DNA from: Hordeum vulgare subsp. vulgare
Lineage: Eukaryota; Streptophyta; Magnoliopsida; Poales; Poaceae
Length of the DNA stretch: 64,000 bases
Direction of reading: 5' to 3'
Assembly (NCBI RefSeq): GCF_904849725.1
Contig: NC_058522.1
Span: forward strand, 233,157,084 to 233,221,083
Positions 24,354 through 37,278 of the stretch are shown in pieces. The position numbers were made by a program, and so were the translations under genes. The stretch's first letter is position 1. Each line of letters begins with the position of its first letter. A model generated the notes under the pieces. The model saw only the letters and a program-made list of their open reading frames with translations, ran no database searches and was not told where the DNA came from.

Positions 24354-24640
24354 GTTCACTCACCATGCGTAGCGCGTCTTGCGCATTCAGGTCCCCCACG
24401 TGAATGCAGGCTGGGCCAGAGGCCACAGGGGACGCAGCAGGGCGACCTCCTTGATTTGCTAGCCGCCACAGGAAGCCCTGCTGCCCATGCGCGGTGGGGG
24501 AAACACGATTGTGGCCACAACGCTAGTGGGCCGGCAATGACCGTCCAGCGCCGAGCTCCCGAGGCGCATGTGGTGAGCGTCATCCATGGGGTCGGTGAAT
24601 CTGGAGCGAAACTAGAGCGGAAGAACAACTATGCACCCCT
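24354..24640 (-). pseudogene. gag remnant of element G (proximal piece)
   Basis: This segment carries a minus-strand frame (24628-24356) between the PBS of element G and the solo LTR. It has no distinctive motif and is assigned to gag only by its position. Confidence 0.4.
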
Positions 24641-24654
24641 ACCTGGCACACCAA
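24636..24654 (-). other. Primer-binding site of element G (decayed)
   Basis: The minus strand reads TGGTGTGCCAGGTAGGGGT right after the LTR end. I recognise the common plant Gypsy form TGGCGCGCCAGGTAGGGGT with two C-to-T type changes. Confidence 0.6.
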
Positions 24655-24655
24655 A

Positions 24656-25537
24656 TATCGGAATCGGGGTTCCATAGGCCCAAGGAAAGGTTCAAACACT
24701 AGGGTGCACTCTCTTTCCAACACTCTTCAACCTCTCAGCCTCACGACGGTCCTATCGTAGCGTGGGCTAGGAAGACGAACTGGAACACACGACAGTTTAC
24801 CTAGGTTTGGGCCACCTCGTGGTGAGAAATGCTACTCCTATTTGTGGTGGGATTGCTTCACGTGGAAGACAAGTACAAAGGCAGGTTCTTGCCCTAGTTC
24901 GAGGATGAGGTTATATCCCCTTCTACACAGGCCTGGCCTCTCCTATTTACAGGCCATGGTCCTCTTTCCCCCGAAAACATTGGCGGAAGGGTTTCCACAA
25001 CAGCCATTTTTGAAAGGGGGCAGGAGTGCAGTCCGCCCTAACAAATGTGGTCTTCGCGTGCAAAAGCTTCTCTTCATGACGTGTTGGTGGGCTTGGGGAT
25101 GACCTCCATCCTGCGGAGGCTCCTGCTTTAGTCTCTTTGCACCAAATGGGAAACCCTTGGGAGTCACTTCGGGAGCACGCCAGTTGTCCTGAATTACTTA
25201 GCACGAAAGCGGGAACCCCTCGTATGGGATTACTATCACCTCTCCTCTGCCGCATGTGCGGTGTGCCTTATCCACGTGAATGAGTTGGGTCACGGGACCC
25301 AACCAAGTCGCCCTCTACGGTCTTGCTCTGTGGGGGCCTCAAGGTAAAAACTCATAGTGTATGCCCTCCCGAGGCCCTTCATGATGATCTTCAAGTGCTC
25401 ACTTCGCGAGGCACATGCCCTCACGAGGGTTCTCCTTGTCGGGCTCGCTGATGGGCCAAACTAGGCTTATCCCGCGGCGTCGCATCCGGGGCCACAGGCC
25501 GACAGGCCTGGGTACCCCCGTTTCCAGGGGGCCGACA
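24656..25537 (-). repeat. 5' LTR of element G
   Basis: On the minus strand the LTR begins TGTCGGCCCCCTGGAAACGG at 25537. By comparison with the PBS position it ends near 24656 (length about 882 bp), with a decayed terminal CGATA in place of CGACA. It contains the aggttcgggcc-type segment (24810-24850) seen in related Gypsy LTRs. Confidence 0.65.
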
Positions 25538-25877
25538 AGAGTGATGCTTGTTTGATTTGGAGTTGTTCTTCTTCATCATCAATCTAGGATGGGTTTCACG
25601 CCGACAGCCTCGAATTAGCAAGGATGGATGTCGCTTTTATCGTTTCAGTTTGTCCGTAGTCGAACCTTGCTCTTCTGTATGGTGATTGTTTGTATTGTTT
25701 TATTGACATGATCATAATATAGCTTGTGGCAACTACAAGCCAATTCCATATACTCATCTCCTACTTACATGCACTTGTAACTATATCCATTCATGTGAAA
25801 TGATGAGATTAGCTTCTAACCCTATCGAGCCGCTCGAGCGAAAATAAGTATAGGACCGCATCTTGGGCATTACAAGT

Positions 25878-25889
25878 TGGTATCCGAGC
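25878..25889 (+). other. Primer-binding site of element E (tRNA-Met type)
   Basis: tggtatccgagc matches the usual TGGTATCAGAGC with one mismatch and lies three bases after the LTR end. Confidence 0.75.
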
Positions 25890-28603
25890 AGTGCCGACCA
25901 AGGTGCCCCCTTGATTGATCAAACTTTGCCGAGTCAATTTTTGTAAAAAATATGTTGTGTCTAGTTACATATGGAGAGTAGGATTCGTTTTACTCCTCTT
26001 CCCTGCTCTGGTGAGGAATTCTGACGTAGGATTTTTAAGTCTACTCTGTTCTCAACCAAATTCTTTTAGGATCACGCGGGTATTTTGGAACCTCTATGAT
26101 GTCGACGTGATAGAACTCTCTACTTGGTGCTTCCTGTTCCGAGGAGTAGAGCTCCAAGGGGTTCTAGACGTATCATTATCGTCCACTTTCCTTAGTATCT
26201 CAGGACGTGGATGCTCAAAATTGCTTTAGTACTATTTGTGACGAGAGGAGTTTGGCATAACCCAGTACTAGGGAGAGCGTCTAGATGTACTACCATAATT
26301 GTATCTTTGTGATTACGAGGGTCTGAGGTAGATATGTTTTGGACGCCTCTGGTTATATGTTCACGGATGTGATATAGTGGAGCGTAGTATCATGTTAGGA
26401 GTTGTGTGATATTTTTCTCCTTGTATCCATGGACCCGCATGCATAACTAGAAGATTTCGGGAGTTCTCATGTGGGAATTGAAGTAGTTACCTAGGATTAT
26501 ACTTCCAACAAATGCATAATTGATTATGTATTTGTTTCTGGCTTAATCTACAAGCCTCATCATTGGCTTTGTTGGAGTATGGTAATTTGTGTTGCTTCAA
26601 TGTCAAGTGATGATTTTATATTTTTTCCTACGTGATGTTCTCATATTTTTATGGGAATGCTAATTCGTTAGACCAACTAGAGTTGTCATGAAATTATTTC
26701 CAATTGCTGTGCTTCTCTTCAAGTTAATTCCATCCTTTTCATGATCCATCCTCATGTTTCTTTCTAGAGTTTGTCTCGTATGTCCCAAGTTGTAATTATT
26801 CTTCGCCACCCTCCTGCCCCTTTCTTCAATTATTCAATTATCATCCAAGTGCATTTCATTTCATTGAGGCTTCCACTATAGTTTCTACCATATTGTATCT
26901 GGTAATTCATTGTGAAGAAGCTCACGTGTTAAGTTCATCATTTATTCGTCTCTGTGTTCTTTGGTGGATTCAGTTCAAGCTTTTTGTGGTCATCATATCC
27001 TTTTCATCCTTTTAATGCTTTCCCTTGTTGGAAATTCTCAGCCAAGCCTCTCTTGTGTGTTCACCTTTCTCTATTCTATCCAGAGTGCAGAATATATCTC
27101 AGAAGACTCATGTTTTCATTCAAATCCTTTCACTTATTTTGAGCTTCTCACCTTATCCAGTTTTCATTTGTAATGGTTCAATCTCTCTTTCTAAGAAATT
27201 GTTTCAATGGTATTTTCTTTGAGTGGGACATAACCCATAGGTTTTTCCGATGATCTTTCATGGCTTTTCTAATCTTTTTTGCAGGTCTCAAGTCTTTTAA
27301 AATGTGACTTAAGAATGGATTCCATAAGTCATATTCCTTCTCCAAGATTGCTTCGAATTATTTTATCGTTTGCTCAACCTTTCCTTATTCATTTATTCTG
27401 GAGTGTATCGTTAATTCATGATGTGGTTTCTCCTCTTCATTCTCATCACTAAACATCGAAGGAGAGATTCTCTTAACTCTTTGCTCATTTTTATTGAAGA
27501 TCAATGGTTGCAGCTTCATGATATCCTCTCAAATTATTTTCGATCATGAGAATTCCTTCCATATCTATCTGGAGCATTTCAAAGTTGTTTTCGTTTCTCG
27601 ATCCTCCAATTGCCATCATTTAAGAAGATTTCTTCGTTCTCACCTTTTAGCTTTCGTTCTCAAATTCTTCTCAATTGTTGTCTCTTCGTTTGTATCTCAA
27701 TTAGTTTGGTGCCTTTTTGAAGTTTTCTTCTAGATGTATCATGATCTATTCGTTGTCATTTATCTCCATTCATTCGAAATTTTTACCAGTGTTTCGTTCA
27801 AGACGTCTTCAAGATTATGTCATCTATATTCAATCTTTTTCAAGAAGAATAAGTGGTATAGTAAATCTGTTGTTGTCATCACTTGAACTTGATGAAAGAT
27901 AAGCGGATCATAAATCTTATTCTTGTTTCATCGAGTTGATTATAATCCTTCTTCCAGAGTTATTCATGATATCAAATTCTTGGATCTAACTTGTTCATTT
28001 TTTCTTTCCGGAGTTCCAAGTTTTCTCAAGATCTCATCATGAAGCTTCATCTAAATCTTGGCAAGGCGTAAGCTCTTGTTCTTTTCAAACTTCATTTCTT
28101 TTCAATCATCTGTTTATTTTTGGTGTTCTTCCAAGAACTTATTCAAGGTGGTCATCAAGGAGTTAATTCATTGTTGAAGTATTCTTCAATATTTTTGTTG
28201 GAGTAGCTCAAATATTCTTTGTCTTTCATTTCAATGTGCAATTCTTCCTCCTTTATCTTTTGATATGGTGTTATAGCATTCTTGATTCATGAGGAGTCTC
28301 GAAGAGAATTTGTTTCAAGAATGAGATATTTAAAACCGTCTTTTCCTTCAAGGATTGGATTTCACGTAAAACATTCCTAAGGATTGTTGCTATCATGGTG
28401 CTTGTCAATGATCCAAACTCTCTATGTATCCTCTTGGTGAAAGAAGTTGTGCAAGTATTGTTGCTCAAAAGCAATCAATGGTTTCCTTTAGTGGTCAGTT
28501 GTCACCTCATAATTTTGAGATGGGTTTTATAAGCCCACAACAAGCATATTATTTTCTTTGTTGATTTTCCCACAACTCTGTTCAATCCATCTTCGTAGGC
28601 ATG
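25890..28603 (+). other. Internal region of element E without genes
   Basis: 2.7 kb of T-rich sequence with many short frames, none of which shows a gag or pol motif on either strand. Pyrimidine-rich stretches are frequent. I see no tandem structure. Confidence 0.55.
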
Positions 28604-29614
28604 TGATGACGAGTTGATGGAACTATACTCATTGCCCCTCGTTGGTTACCCCAAGTGGATGGTTGAGATGTAGTCAGCAACAGATTTCCCTTACACAAGG
28701 ACTCTAAGGTCTATCGAACCAGGAGGACTCCAAAGACCGACAAGTTGGTGTCTGCTGCTCTGGTGCTAGCAGAAGACGTGGACCTAAACACACAACAAAT
28801 AACTTTGCTCCCAACGAGTTCAAAGAGGTTGTCAATCTCTCCGGCCTTGTCGTTTGCAAAGGATCAAACACAAGCGGGAATAGCGATGGTTGTTGCAACG
28901 GAAAAGGAAATAAAAGCAGTAAATGGTAGATTTGTAAACAATGGTTGAAATATAGACCAGAGTCCCATGATGTTCACTAGTGATGTCTCTCTCTCAAAAG
29001 ACGATAAACAACTATGCTGGGTAAACAAATTACAGCTGGGAAATTGACAGAATTATAAACGCACCGCAATGCTAATCATGCTACAAGAAAGTTAGAGGCT
29101 CACAAGTATGGGCACTATGCCAAGACAACTAGACCGCTTATCCAGCAGCATCTACTCACTAATCATGCACCTTGAGATATCTATCCAGAACATCTCGCTG
29201 GTATTAAGTTGCGAGCCCCACCCAAAGTGTAAACTCAAAGCAACGGACAACTGCATTAACAAACTTTGCGTAATGTAAACACTCCTTCCAACCATGGTTA
29301 CAAGCATCGTTGTTTTCTCCCTGGTGGCAACAGCACATCCCCTAGTCTCATGTTTTTGTCACTCAAGCTATACATCAGGGGGCATAAACGCTGATTTTTA
29401 TATATTTTTCTTGGGATTTTTTGGGCTCTAAAAATTGGGGTAAAGTCCCTGTAATTAAAAGACATCAGCAGACAGAAACTGGCACTAGGTGCACTGAGTT
29501 AATAGGTTAGTCCAAATATGTGTAAAAGGTATGAAAGTGTAGCAAAACACATAGCAATGTCACCCAAAAGAGCATGGACCAAACAGAAATTATAGATACG
29601 TTTGGGACGTATCA
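28604..29614 (-). mobile_element. Solo LTR, Athila-type, 1,011 bp
   Basis: On the minus strand it starts TGATACGTCCCAAACGTATC and ends ACTCGTCATCA, and contains the cctattaactcagtgc block shared with the LTRs at 6972 and 63843. No PBS or internal domain is attached. The flanks gcatg (28599-28603) and acatg (29615-29619) look like a target duplication with one later change. Confidence 0.75.
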
Positions 29615-30076
29615 ACATGCTTTCCAATTCGAGGTGTGGTAAAAGTTGTCATTTTCTTTACCATTCATTCCTTTCCAAAGATATAGATTCTTTTTTTAGT
29701 TCTGAAGGCGTTGCAATGTTCCTCTCTTTGAATCACCATCTCGTTTTATCAATATCATGTTCTTCCTTTATTATCAATTAAGCGGAGTATTGTGCCCTCT
29801 TTTCAAGTTTGTTTCCTCTTATCAAGTTTTGCCTCATTATTATACCAGAGTGCTGCCCAAATTCTTCTGTTTCTCATTCTATCTCATTTTAACTAGAGTG
29901 GTTTTGAATTCTTGTTTGTTTCTCATACAATTCTTCATTTTGTTACACCCTCCAAAGTTATGTGGTTTCACTCGTTTGTCAAAGAAGCAACTAAGTTTTA
30001 CATCTTCATTTCCTTTTTCTCTTCCTTTTCTAATTCTAATATATCGGGTTGAGATCTCTTGTTAGGGGAGGAGAGT
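29615..30076 (+). other. 3' end of the internal region of element E, with polypurine tract
   Basis: About 460 bp of non-coding sequence, similar in composition to 25890-28603, ends with the purine tract at 30064-30075 directly before the 3' LTR. I see no gene. Confidence 0.6.
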
Positions 30077-31383
30077 TGTAACATCCCGAGACCGATGCTC
30101 CAGATGTCTTCCAGTTATTTCTCGTGTCGTCGTGTGTTTTTATTTGTTTGGTGCATTCATCATCACATCATTTGCATCATTTGCTTTGCATCGTCACCTT
30201 GTCGCCGTCATTTTTTCAAAACTTGCATCCGTTCATAGTCGCCAGTTCTCTTTGTTCTCGTCATTGACCGTTTTGTTACCAACCACACACGCATGCGCCC
30301 GTGACATCGTTAAAATATTGTTTTTAAAACTGTGTATAAATAATTCTCAGAATCACTTGTAAGTTGGTGTGCGGTCTTAATTTGTTGTAGGTACACTGCG
30401 TGCAAAATTTCGCCGCATACGGATATCGGTTGTTACCCCAACAGATAACACTAGCGACACTATAGCCGGTCAAATCATACATGTTTTTTATAACTAAAAA
30501 TCTATTCCCGTGCATCGCACGTTTTCCCTATGTGCTATGCATAGCCCGTGTGCATAGTACATACACCCCTCGCACATGCCCGATAATTTCCCCGAACTCG
30601 AATCTCCGAGTCGTGACCGTTGGATCCGAATCAACCCTGAAATACCCCGAACCATCATGTGTTTTGCAATTGGAATGCCTAGCCAATTTTACCGACCATC
30701 CGATCTAAATTGGACATTCCAAATAGCCCCTAACCTAACCTACCTGGCTACCTGCTATATATAGCAATCACCCAGTCCATTTCTAGACCAAACCCTAGGA
30801 ATTAGGGACTAGATCCCTCGTTTTCCTCAGTGCCACCACCACCCACAACCATCTCCCTGAGGATCCATCCCCAATAAACCAACACTCTCCCCTACCGCCT
30901 ACCCCTGCCCGATCCAACCCTGGGTTGCCCCCACCTACGTCAGGATGCGTCTGTCCCCGAAGAAGAACCAGCCCGCAGCCATAGCCAAGCTCCCGCTCGA
31001 TCCAATCGAGGGACCGACGCAAGCATCTTCGAGCAATTGTCGTCGTCCCCACCGCCAGCGAGTACGCTCGCCTCTGCACTTGCGCCAAGTCCTCCTCTGG
31101 CCCGAGCTCCTCCTCCCTCCCACCAACTATAGGAGCACCCTGTGTGCCTCCTCTGTAGCAGCGCCCCATGCGCCGGCCACCTCGTCCAAGTCGGCCCATG
31201 TCTCTCCATCTCCTCCTTCCTCCCTCTCTCTCTACCATCTCTCTCTAATTGCATCCATGTACGCACCTACAGGACCTCCCATCGAAGAACTAGCTCCAGC
31301 CATGATGCCCGAAGATGCAACACCACAATCCTCGAACTCAAGCTTCGCCATGGCCGCGTGTAGGTTCCAAAGTATGTCTAGAG
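30077..31383 (+). repeat. 3' LTR of element E, truncated
   Basis: It begins TGTAACATCCCGAGACCG. A TATA box (tatatata, 30756-30763) is followed by cacccagtcc and aaaccctagg, a typical plant promoter-start layout. The end of the LTR, known from the 5' tail (gcattaca), is missing because the Copia LTR at 31384 was inserted. Confidence 0.7.
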
Positions 31384-33103
31384 TGTTGGGGAACGTAGTA
31401 ATTTCAAAAAAAATCCTACGTCACACAAGGATCTATCTAAGACAGACCAGCAACGAGAAAAGGGGTAGAGCATCTTCATACCATTGAAGATCGCAAAGCG
31501 GAAGCGTTAATATGAACATGGTCGATGGAGTCGTACTCGCGGCGATTCTAATCATGGAAGATCCGATCCGAACACCGAACATACGGTGTCTCTGCGTTCA
31601 ACACACCTATAGCCTGCGGACATCTCCTCCTTCTTGATCCAGAAAGGAGGGAGGAGAATTTGAAGGAAACCTATAGCAACACGATAGAGTGGTGGCGGTG
31701 GAGCTATGTGGTTCTCTGGCAGGGCTTCGCCAAGCACCGCGGAGGAGGAGGAGAGGAGAGGTAGGGCTGCGCCATAGGTGATCAAATCAGGTGTATGGCT
31801 CCCATGTGCCTCCCCACTATATATAGGGGTGGAGGGGGCTGGTTTCATGCCCTCCAAGTCCATTGGGGCGTTGGTAAATGTGGGAGGAAAGAAATCCCGT
31901 CATTTCCCTTCCCCACCATTGTCATTCCCCCTTTTTAGGGATCTTGATCTTATCCCTTCGGGATATGATCTTATTCTTTCTAAGGGGGATCTTGGTGCGT
32001 CTTGACCAGCAGTGTGGGGCCTTGCCCCAACTACCCACATTCATGTGGGTCCCCTATACAGGCGGGCCCCACTCCGGAACCTTCCCGGTACAATACCAAA
32101 AAATCCCGAAAATTTTCCGGTGGCCAAAATAGGACTTCCCATATATAAATATTTACCTCTGGACCATTCCGGTACTCCTCGTGACATTCGAGATCTCATC
32201 CGGGACTCCGAACAACCTTCGATCACCACATATACGATTCCCATAACAACTCTAGCGTCACCGAAACTTAAGTGTGTAGACCCTACGGGTTCGGGAAACA
32301 TGCACACAAGACCGAGACACTCTCCAGTCAATAAACAACAACGGGGTCTGGATACCTAAGTTGGATCCCATATGTTCCACGATGATATCATCGGATGAAC
32401 CACTTTGTCTACCAGTATGCAATTCCCTTTGTCTACCAGTATGACACTTGCCCTAGATTCGAACGTCGGTATCCCTATACCTTGTTCAATCTCGTTACCG
32501 GCAAGTCTCTTTACTTGTTCCGTAGCACATCATCCAGTGGCCAACTCCTTAGTCACATTGATCTCTTTATGATGATGCATTACCGAGGGGGCTCAGAGAT
32601 ACCTCTCCGTCACACGGAGCGACAAATCCCAGTCTCGATTCATACCAACCCAACAAACACTTTCGGAGATACCCGTAGTGCACCTTTAAAATGACCCATT
32701 TATGTTGTGACGTTTGATACACCCAAAGCACTCCTACAGTATCCGTGAGTTGCACAATCTCATGGTCTAAGGAAATGATACTTGAATTAGAAAAGCTTTA
32801 GCACACGAACAACACGATCTAGTGCTATGCTTAGGATTGGGTCTTGTCCATCACATCATTCTCCTAATGATGTGATACTGTTATCAACGACATCCAATGT
32901 CCATGATCAGGAAACCATGACCATCTACTGATCAACGAGCTAGCCAACTAGAGGCTCACTAGGGACATGTTGTGGTCTATGTATTCACACATGTATTACT
33001 ATTTCGGTTAATACAATTATAGCATGAACAATAGACAATTATCATGAACAAGGAAATATAATAATAACCATTTTATTATTGCCTCTAGGGCATATTTCCA
33101 GTA
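31384..33103 (-). repeat. 3' LTR of the Angela-type element
   Basis: The LTR is about 1,720 bp. The plus strand starts tgttggggaacgtag and ends gcatatttccagta, the reverse complement of an Angela LTR whose first bases have drifted from TGTTGG to TACTGG. It resembles the solo LTR at 22535-24353 in reverse. Confidence 0.85.
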
Positions 33104-33179
33104 GTCTTCCGCTTGCACTAGAGTCAATAATCTAGTTCAGATCACTATGTGATTGCAACGAATCTAACACCCATACAGT

Positions 33180-36100
33180 TCTGGGGTTCGATCATGTCTT
33201 GCTTGTGTGAGAGGGTTTTTAGTTAACGGGTCTGAACCTTTCAGATCCGTGTTTGCTTTACAAATCTCTGTGTCTTCCTATAAATGCTGCTACCATGCAC
33301 CATTTTGAACTATTCCAAATGACTGTTCCATTATACAAATCAGATTTACTTCTCACAGTTATCCGAATTAGTGTCAAAGCTTGCATCGACCTAACCCTTT
33401 ACGACAAACTCTTTAAACCACCTCCATAATTGAGAAAAGTTCCTTAATCCACTAGTTACTAAGGATAACTTTGACCGATGTCTAGTGATCCATTCCTAGA
33501 TCACTCTTGTACCCCTTGACTGACTCATGGTAAGGCACACTTCAGGTGCGGTACACAACATAGCATACTTATAGAGCCTACGGCTGGTGCATAAGGGACG
33601 ACCTTCGTTCTTTCTCTTTCCTCTGTCGTGGTCGGGATTTTGAGACTTACTCAAATTCACACCTTACAACACAGTCAAGAACTCCTTCTTTGCCGATCTA
33701 TTTTTAACTCGTTCAAAAACTTGTCAAGGCATGTATTTCGTTGGAAGTTCTATTAAGCACTTTATCTCCATAGATCTTGTTGCTCAATGTATAAGTAGCT
33801 TAATCCAAGTTTTCCTTTGAAAAACTCCTTTGGAACAACCCTTTATGCTTTCTATATTTTTTCCAATCAACTATATGTCAACCACATATACTCACCAGAA
33901 ATTCTATAGTGCTCCCACTCACTTCTTTGGAAATACAAGTTTCTCATAAATCTTGTATGAACCCAAAAGCTATGATCATCTCATCAAAGCGTATATTCCA
34001 ACTCCAAGATGCTTTCTCTAGTCCTTAGAAGGATCGCTGGAGTTTTGCATACTTGTTAGCAACCTTAGGATCGACAAAACCTTCTGGTTGTATCACATAC
34101 AACCTTTACTCAAGGAAACTATCGTGTTAACAATGTTTTGACATCCTATCTGCAAGATTTCATAAACGATGCAGCAACTGCTAACATAATTGCAATAGAC
34201 TTTCAGCATTGCTCCAAGTGATAAAGTCTCATCGTAGTCAACCTTTTGAACTTTGACGGAAACATCTTTGTGACAAGTTGAGTTTTATTAGTGGTGACTT
34301 TTCACCATCATCGTCTGTCTTCCGTTCAAAGACCCATCTGTAGTTAACAGTCTTACAACCATTAAGTTGTTCTTCCAAAGTCCACACTTTGTTTTCATAC
34401 ATGGATCCTCTCTCGGATTTCATGGCCTCGAGCCATATGTCGGAATCCGGGCCCACCGTCGCTTCTCCATAGCTCGTAGGTTCATTGTTATCCAACAACA
34501 TGACCTCTAAGATAGGGTTACCATACCACTCTGTAGCAGTAGTACATGACCTTGTCGACCTACGAGGTTTGTAGTAACTTGATCCAAATTTTCATGATCA
34601 CTATCATTAGCTTCCACTTCAATTGGTGTAAGCGCCACAGGAACAACTTCCCGCGCACTGCTACACACACTGGTTCAAGTGATGGTTCAATGACCTCATC
34701 AAGTTTCCACCATCCTCCCACTCAATTCTTTTGAGAGAAACTTTTTCTCAAGAAATGACCCATTTCTATAAACAAACACTTTGCTTCTAGATCTAAGATA
34801 GGAGGTATACCCAACTGTTTTTGGGTGTCCTATCAAGATGCATTTATTTGCTTTGGGTTCGAGCTTATCAGCCTTAAACTCTTTCACATAAGCATCGTAG
34901 CCCCAAACGTTTAAGAAATGACAACTTAGGTTTCCCCAAACCATAGTTCATACGGTGTCATCTCAATGGAATTATGTGGTGCCCTTTTTAAAGTGAATGC
35001 GGTTTTCTCTAATGCCTAACCCATAAATGATAGTGGTAATTTGATAAGAGATATCATAGTATGCACCATATCTAATAGGGAACGACTATGACATATGGAC
35101 ACACCATCAGACTATGGTGTTCCAGGTGGTATGAGTTGCGAAACAATTTTCACATTGTCTTAAATGTTTACCAAACTCGTAACTCAGATATACATGTTTA
35201 CCTCCACGATCACATCGTAGACATATTATCCTCTTGTCACGACGATCTTCAACTTCACTCTAAAATTACTTGAACCTTTCAATAATTCAGACTTGTGTTT
35301 CATCAAGTAAATACACTAGTATCTACTCAAATCATTTGTGAAGTAAGAACATAATGATATCCACTACGTGCCTCAGCACTCATTGGATTGTACACACTAA
35401 AATGTATTACTTCCAACAAGATACTTTCTTGTTCCATCTCACTCGAAAACAAGGTCTTCAGTCATCTTGCCCATGTGGTATGATTTGCATGTCTCAAGTG
35501 ATTCAAAATCAAGTGAGTCCAAACAATCCATCTGCATGGAGTTTCTTCATGCGTTTATATCAATAGGCATGGTTCACATGTCTCAAACGATTCAAAAAAG
35601 AGTGAGCCCAAAGATCCATCCGTATGGAGCTTCTTCATGTGTTTTGCACCAATATGACTCAAGCGGCACTGCCACAAGTAAGTGGTACTATCATTACTAC
35701 TTTGTATCTTTTGGCAACAATATTATGAACATGTGTATCCCTACGATCGAGATTCAATAAACCATTCATTTTAGGTGCAAGACCATTGAAGGTATTATTC
35801 AAATAAATAGAATAACCATCATTATCTTTAAATGAATAACCGTATTGCAATAAACATGATCCAATCATGTCTATGCTCGACGCAAACACCAAATGACGAT
35901 TATTTAGGTTTAACAATAATCCCGATGGTATAGGGAGCTTGCGATGTTTGATCACATCAACCTTGGAAACACTTCCAACACACATCTCACCTCGCCTTTA
36001 GCTAGTCTCTGTTTATTCTATAGCTTTTATTTCGAGTTACTAACACTTAGCAACTAAACTAGTATCTAATACCCTCGTGCTACTAGGAGTACTAGTAAAG

Positions 36101-37000
36101 TACACATCAATATCATGTATATCCAATATACTTTTGTCGACTTTGCGAGTCTTCACATCTACCAAGTATCTAGGGTAGTTCTTCTTGAATGACTGTCCCC
36201 CTTATTATAGAAGCACTTAGTCTCGGGTTTGGGTTCAACCTTGGGTCACTTCACTAGAGCAGCAACTGGTTTGTCGTTTAATGAAGTATCCCTTCATGCT
36301 CTTGCCCTTCTTGAAACTAGCGGTTTTACAAACCATCAACAATTGATGCTCTTTTTCGATTTCTACTTTCACGGTGTCAAACATTGCGAATAGCTCAAGG
36401 ATCATCATATCCATCCCTGACATGTTATAGTTCATCACGAAGCCATAGTAGCTTGGTGGCAGTGACTTTGGAGAACCATCACTATCTCATCTAGAAGATT
36501 AAGTCCCACTCAATTCTAGTGATTGTAGCACTAACACAATCTGAGCACATGCTTAACGATTGAGCTTTTCTCCCTTAATTTGTAGACAAAGAATGTTGTC
36601 GAAGGTCTCAAACCTCTCAACCAGGGCACAAGCATGAAATCCCAATTTCATCTCTTGGAACATCTCGTATGTCCCGCGACGTTCAAAATGTCTTTAGCGC
36701 CTTCAATTCTAAGCCGTTTAAGCATTATGCACCGAACTATCATGTAGTTATCAAACACGTGTATGTCAGATGTTCGCAACATCCACAGACGATGCTTGGG
36801 GTTCAGCACACCGAGCGGTGCATGAAGGACATAAGCCTTGTGCGTAACAATGAGGACAATCCTTAGTTAAAGGACCCAGTCTGCATAATTGCTACTTCAA
36901 TGTTTCAACTAAATTTTCTTTAGGAACATATCAAAAAACCGTAGAGCTATAGAGCAAGTTATAACATAATTTGCAAAGACCTTTTGACTATGTTCATGAT
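33180..37000 (-). pseudogene. Copia gag-pol remnants
   Basis: Recognisable minus-strand blocks are: gag (36950-36460), a zinc-knuckle region (36438-36235), protease/pre-integrase block (35985-35659, with LPIPSGLLLNLNN), integrase C-terminal side (34944-34699, with DKLEPKANKCILIGHP and NGSFLEKKFLSKE), RT N-terminus (34501-34238, with EPTSYGEA, GPDSDIWLEAMKSE and YRWVFERK), and RNase H remains near 33390. Copia order (integrase before RT) is kept. Frames are broken at many points, and the RT active site cannot be read. Confidence 0.8.
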
Positions 37001-37278
37001 AATTAAGTTCGTCTAATCAAATTATTCAATGAACTCCCACTCAGATAGAGATCCCTCTAGTCATCCAAGTGATACATGATCCACGTTGACTAGCCCGTGT
37101 CCAATCATCACGTGAGACGGACTAGTCATCAATGGTGAACATCTCCATGTTGATCGCATCTCCATACGACTCATGTTCAACCATTCGGTCTCCCGTGTTC
37201 CGAGGCCATTTATTGTACATGCTAGGCTCGTCAAGTCAACCAAAGTGTTTCGCGTGTGTAAATCTGGCTTACACCCGT

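Larger units (their letters stand above)
8481..25537 (-). mobile_element. Old Gypsy element G (three pieces: 8481-11709, 21922-22534, 24354-25537)
   Basis: The pieces share high GC content and read in one order on the minus strand: LTR (25537-24656), PBS, gag remains (24640-24354 and 22534-21922), a non-coding region with tandem repeats (11709-9652), and a coiled-coil gene on the opposite strand (8500-9651). This order (gag, missing pol, antisense gene before the 3' LTR) matches Tat-like elements. The first interruption is the complete Athila element C; the second is an Angela-type solo LTR with a perfect target duplication. The flanks of C (acgta left, actaa right) are not an exact 5-bp duplication, so joining 8481-11709 to 21922 is inference. 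The 3' LTR is not present. Confidence 0.6.
25538..31383 (+). mobile_element. Non-coding Gypsy-type LTR element E
   Basis: The tail of a 5' LTR (about 25538-25874, ending gcattaca) is followed by a PBS complementary to initiator tRNA-Met (25878-25889). A 4.2-kb internal region has no recognisable gene, then a purine tract (aggggaggagag, 30064-30075) and the 3' LTR beginning TGTAACATCCCGAG (30077). The 3' LTR is cut at 31383 by the Copia LTR. A solo LTR (28604-29614) interrupts the internal region. With LTR, PBS and PPT but no proteins this looks like a large non-autonomous derivative (LARD-like) or a completely decayed element. Confidence 0.7.
31384..37278 (-). mobile_element. Angela-type Copia element, 3' LTR and decayed internal region
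   Basis: The minus-strand order is Gag leader (37278), gag, protease/GAG-pre-integrase, integrase, RT, RNase H, purine tract near 33110, and 3' LTR (33103-31384). The 5' LTR and the first bases of the leader are missing: the leader is cut at cttacacccgt (37278), where the Tat-like LTR of element A begins. Confidence 0.82.

Noticed and set aside
30509..30521. Near-palindrome cgtgcatcgcacg as a MITE end
   Set aside because: Only a single 13-bp motif without terminal repeats or target duplication; it lies inside the LTR of element E.
30945..31487. 180-codon frame in the 3' LTR of element E
   Set aside because: It crosses the border between two different LTRs (31384), so it cannot be an old gene.
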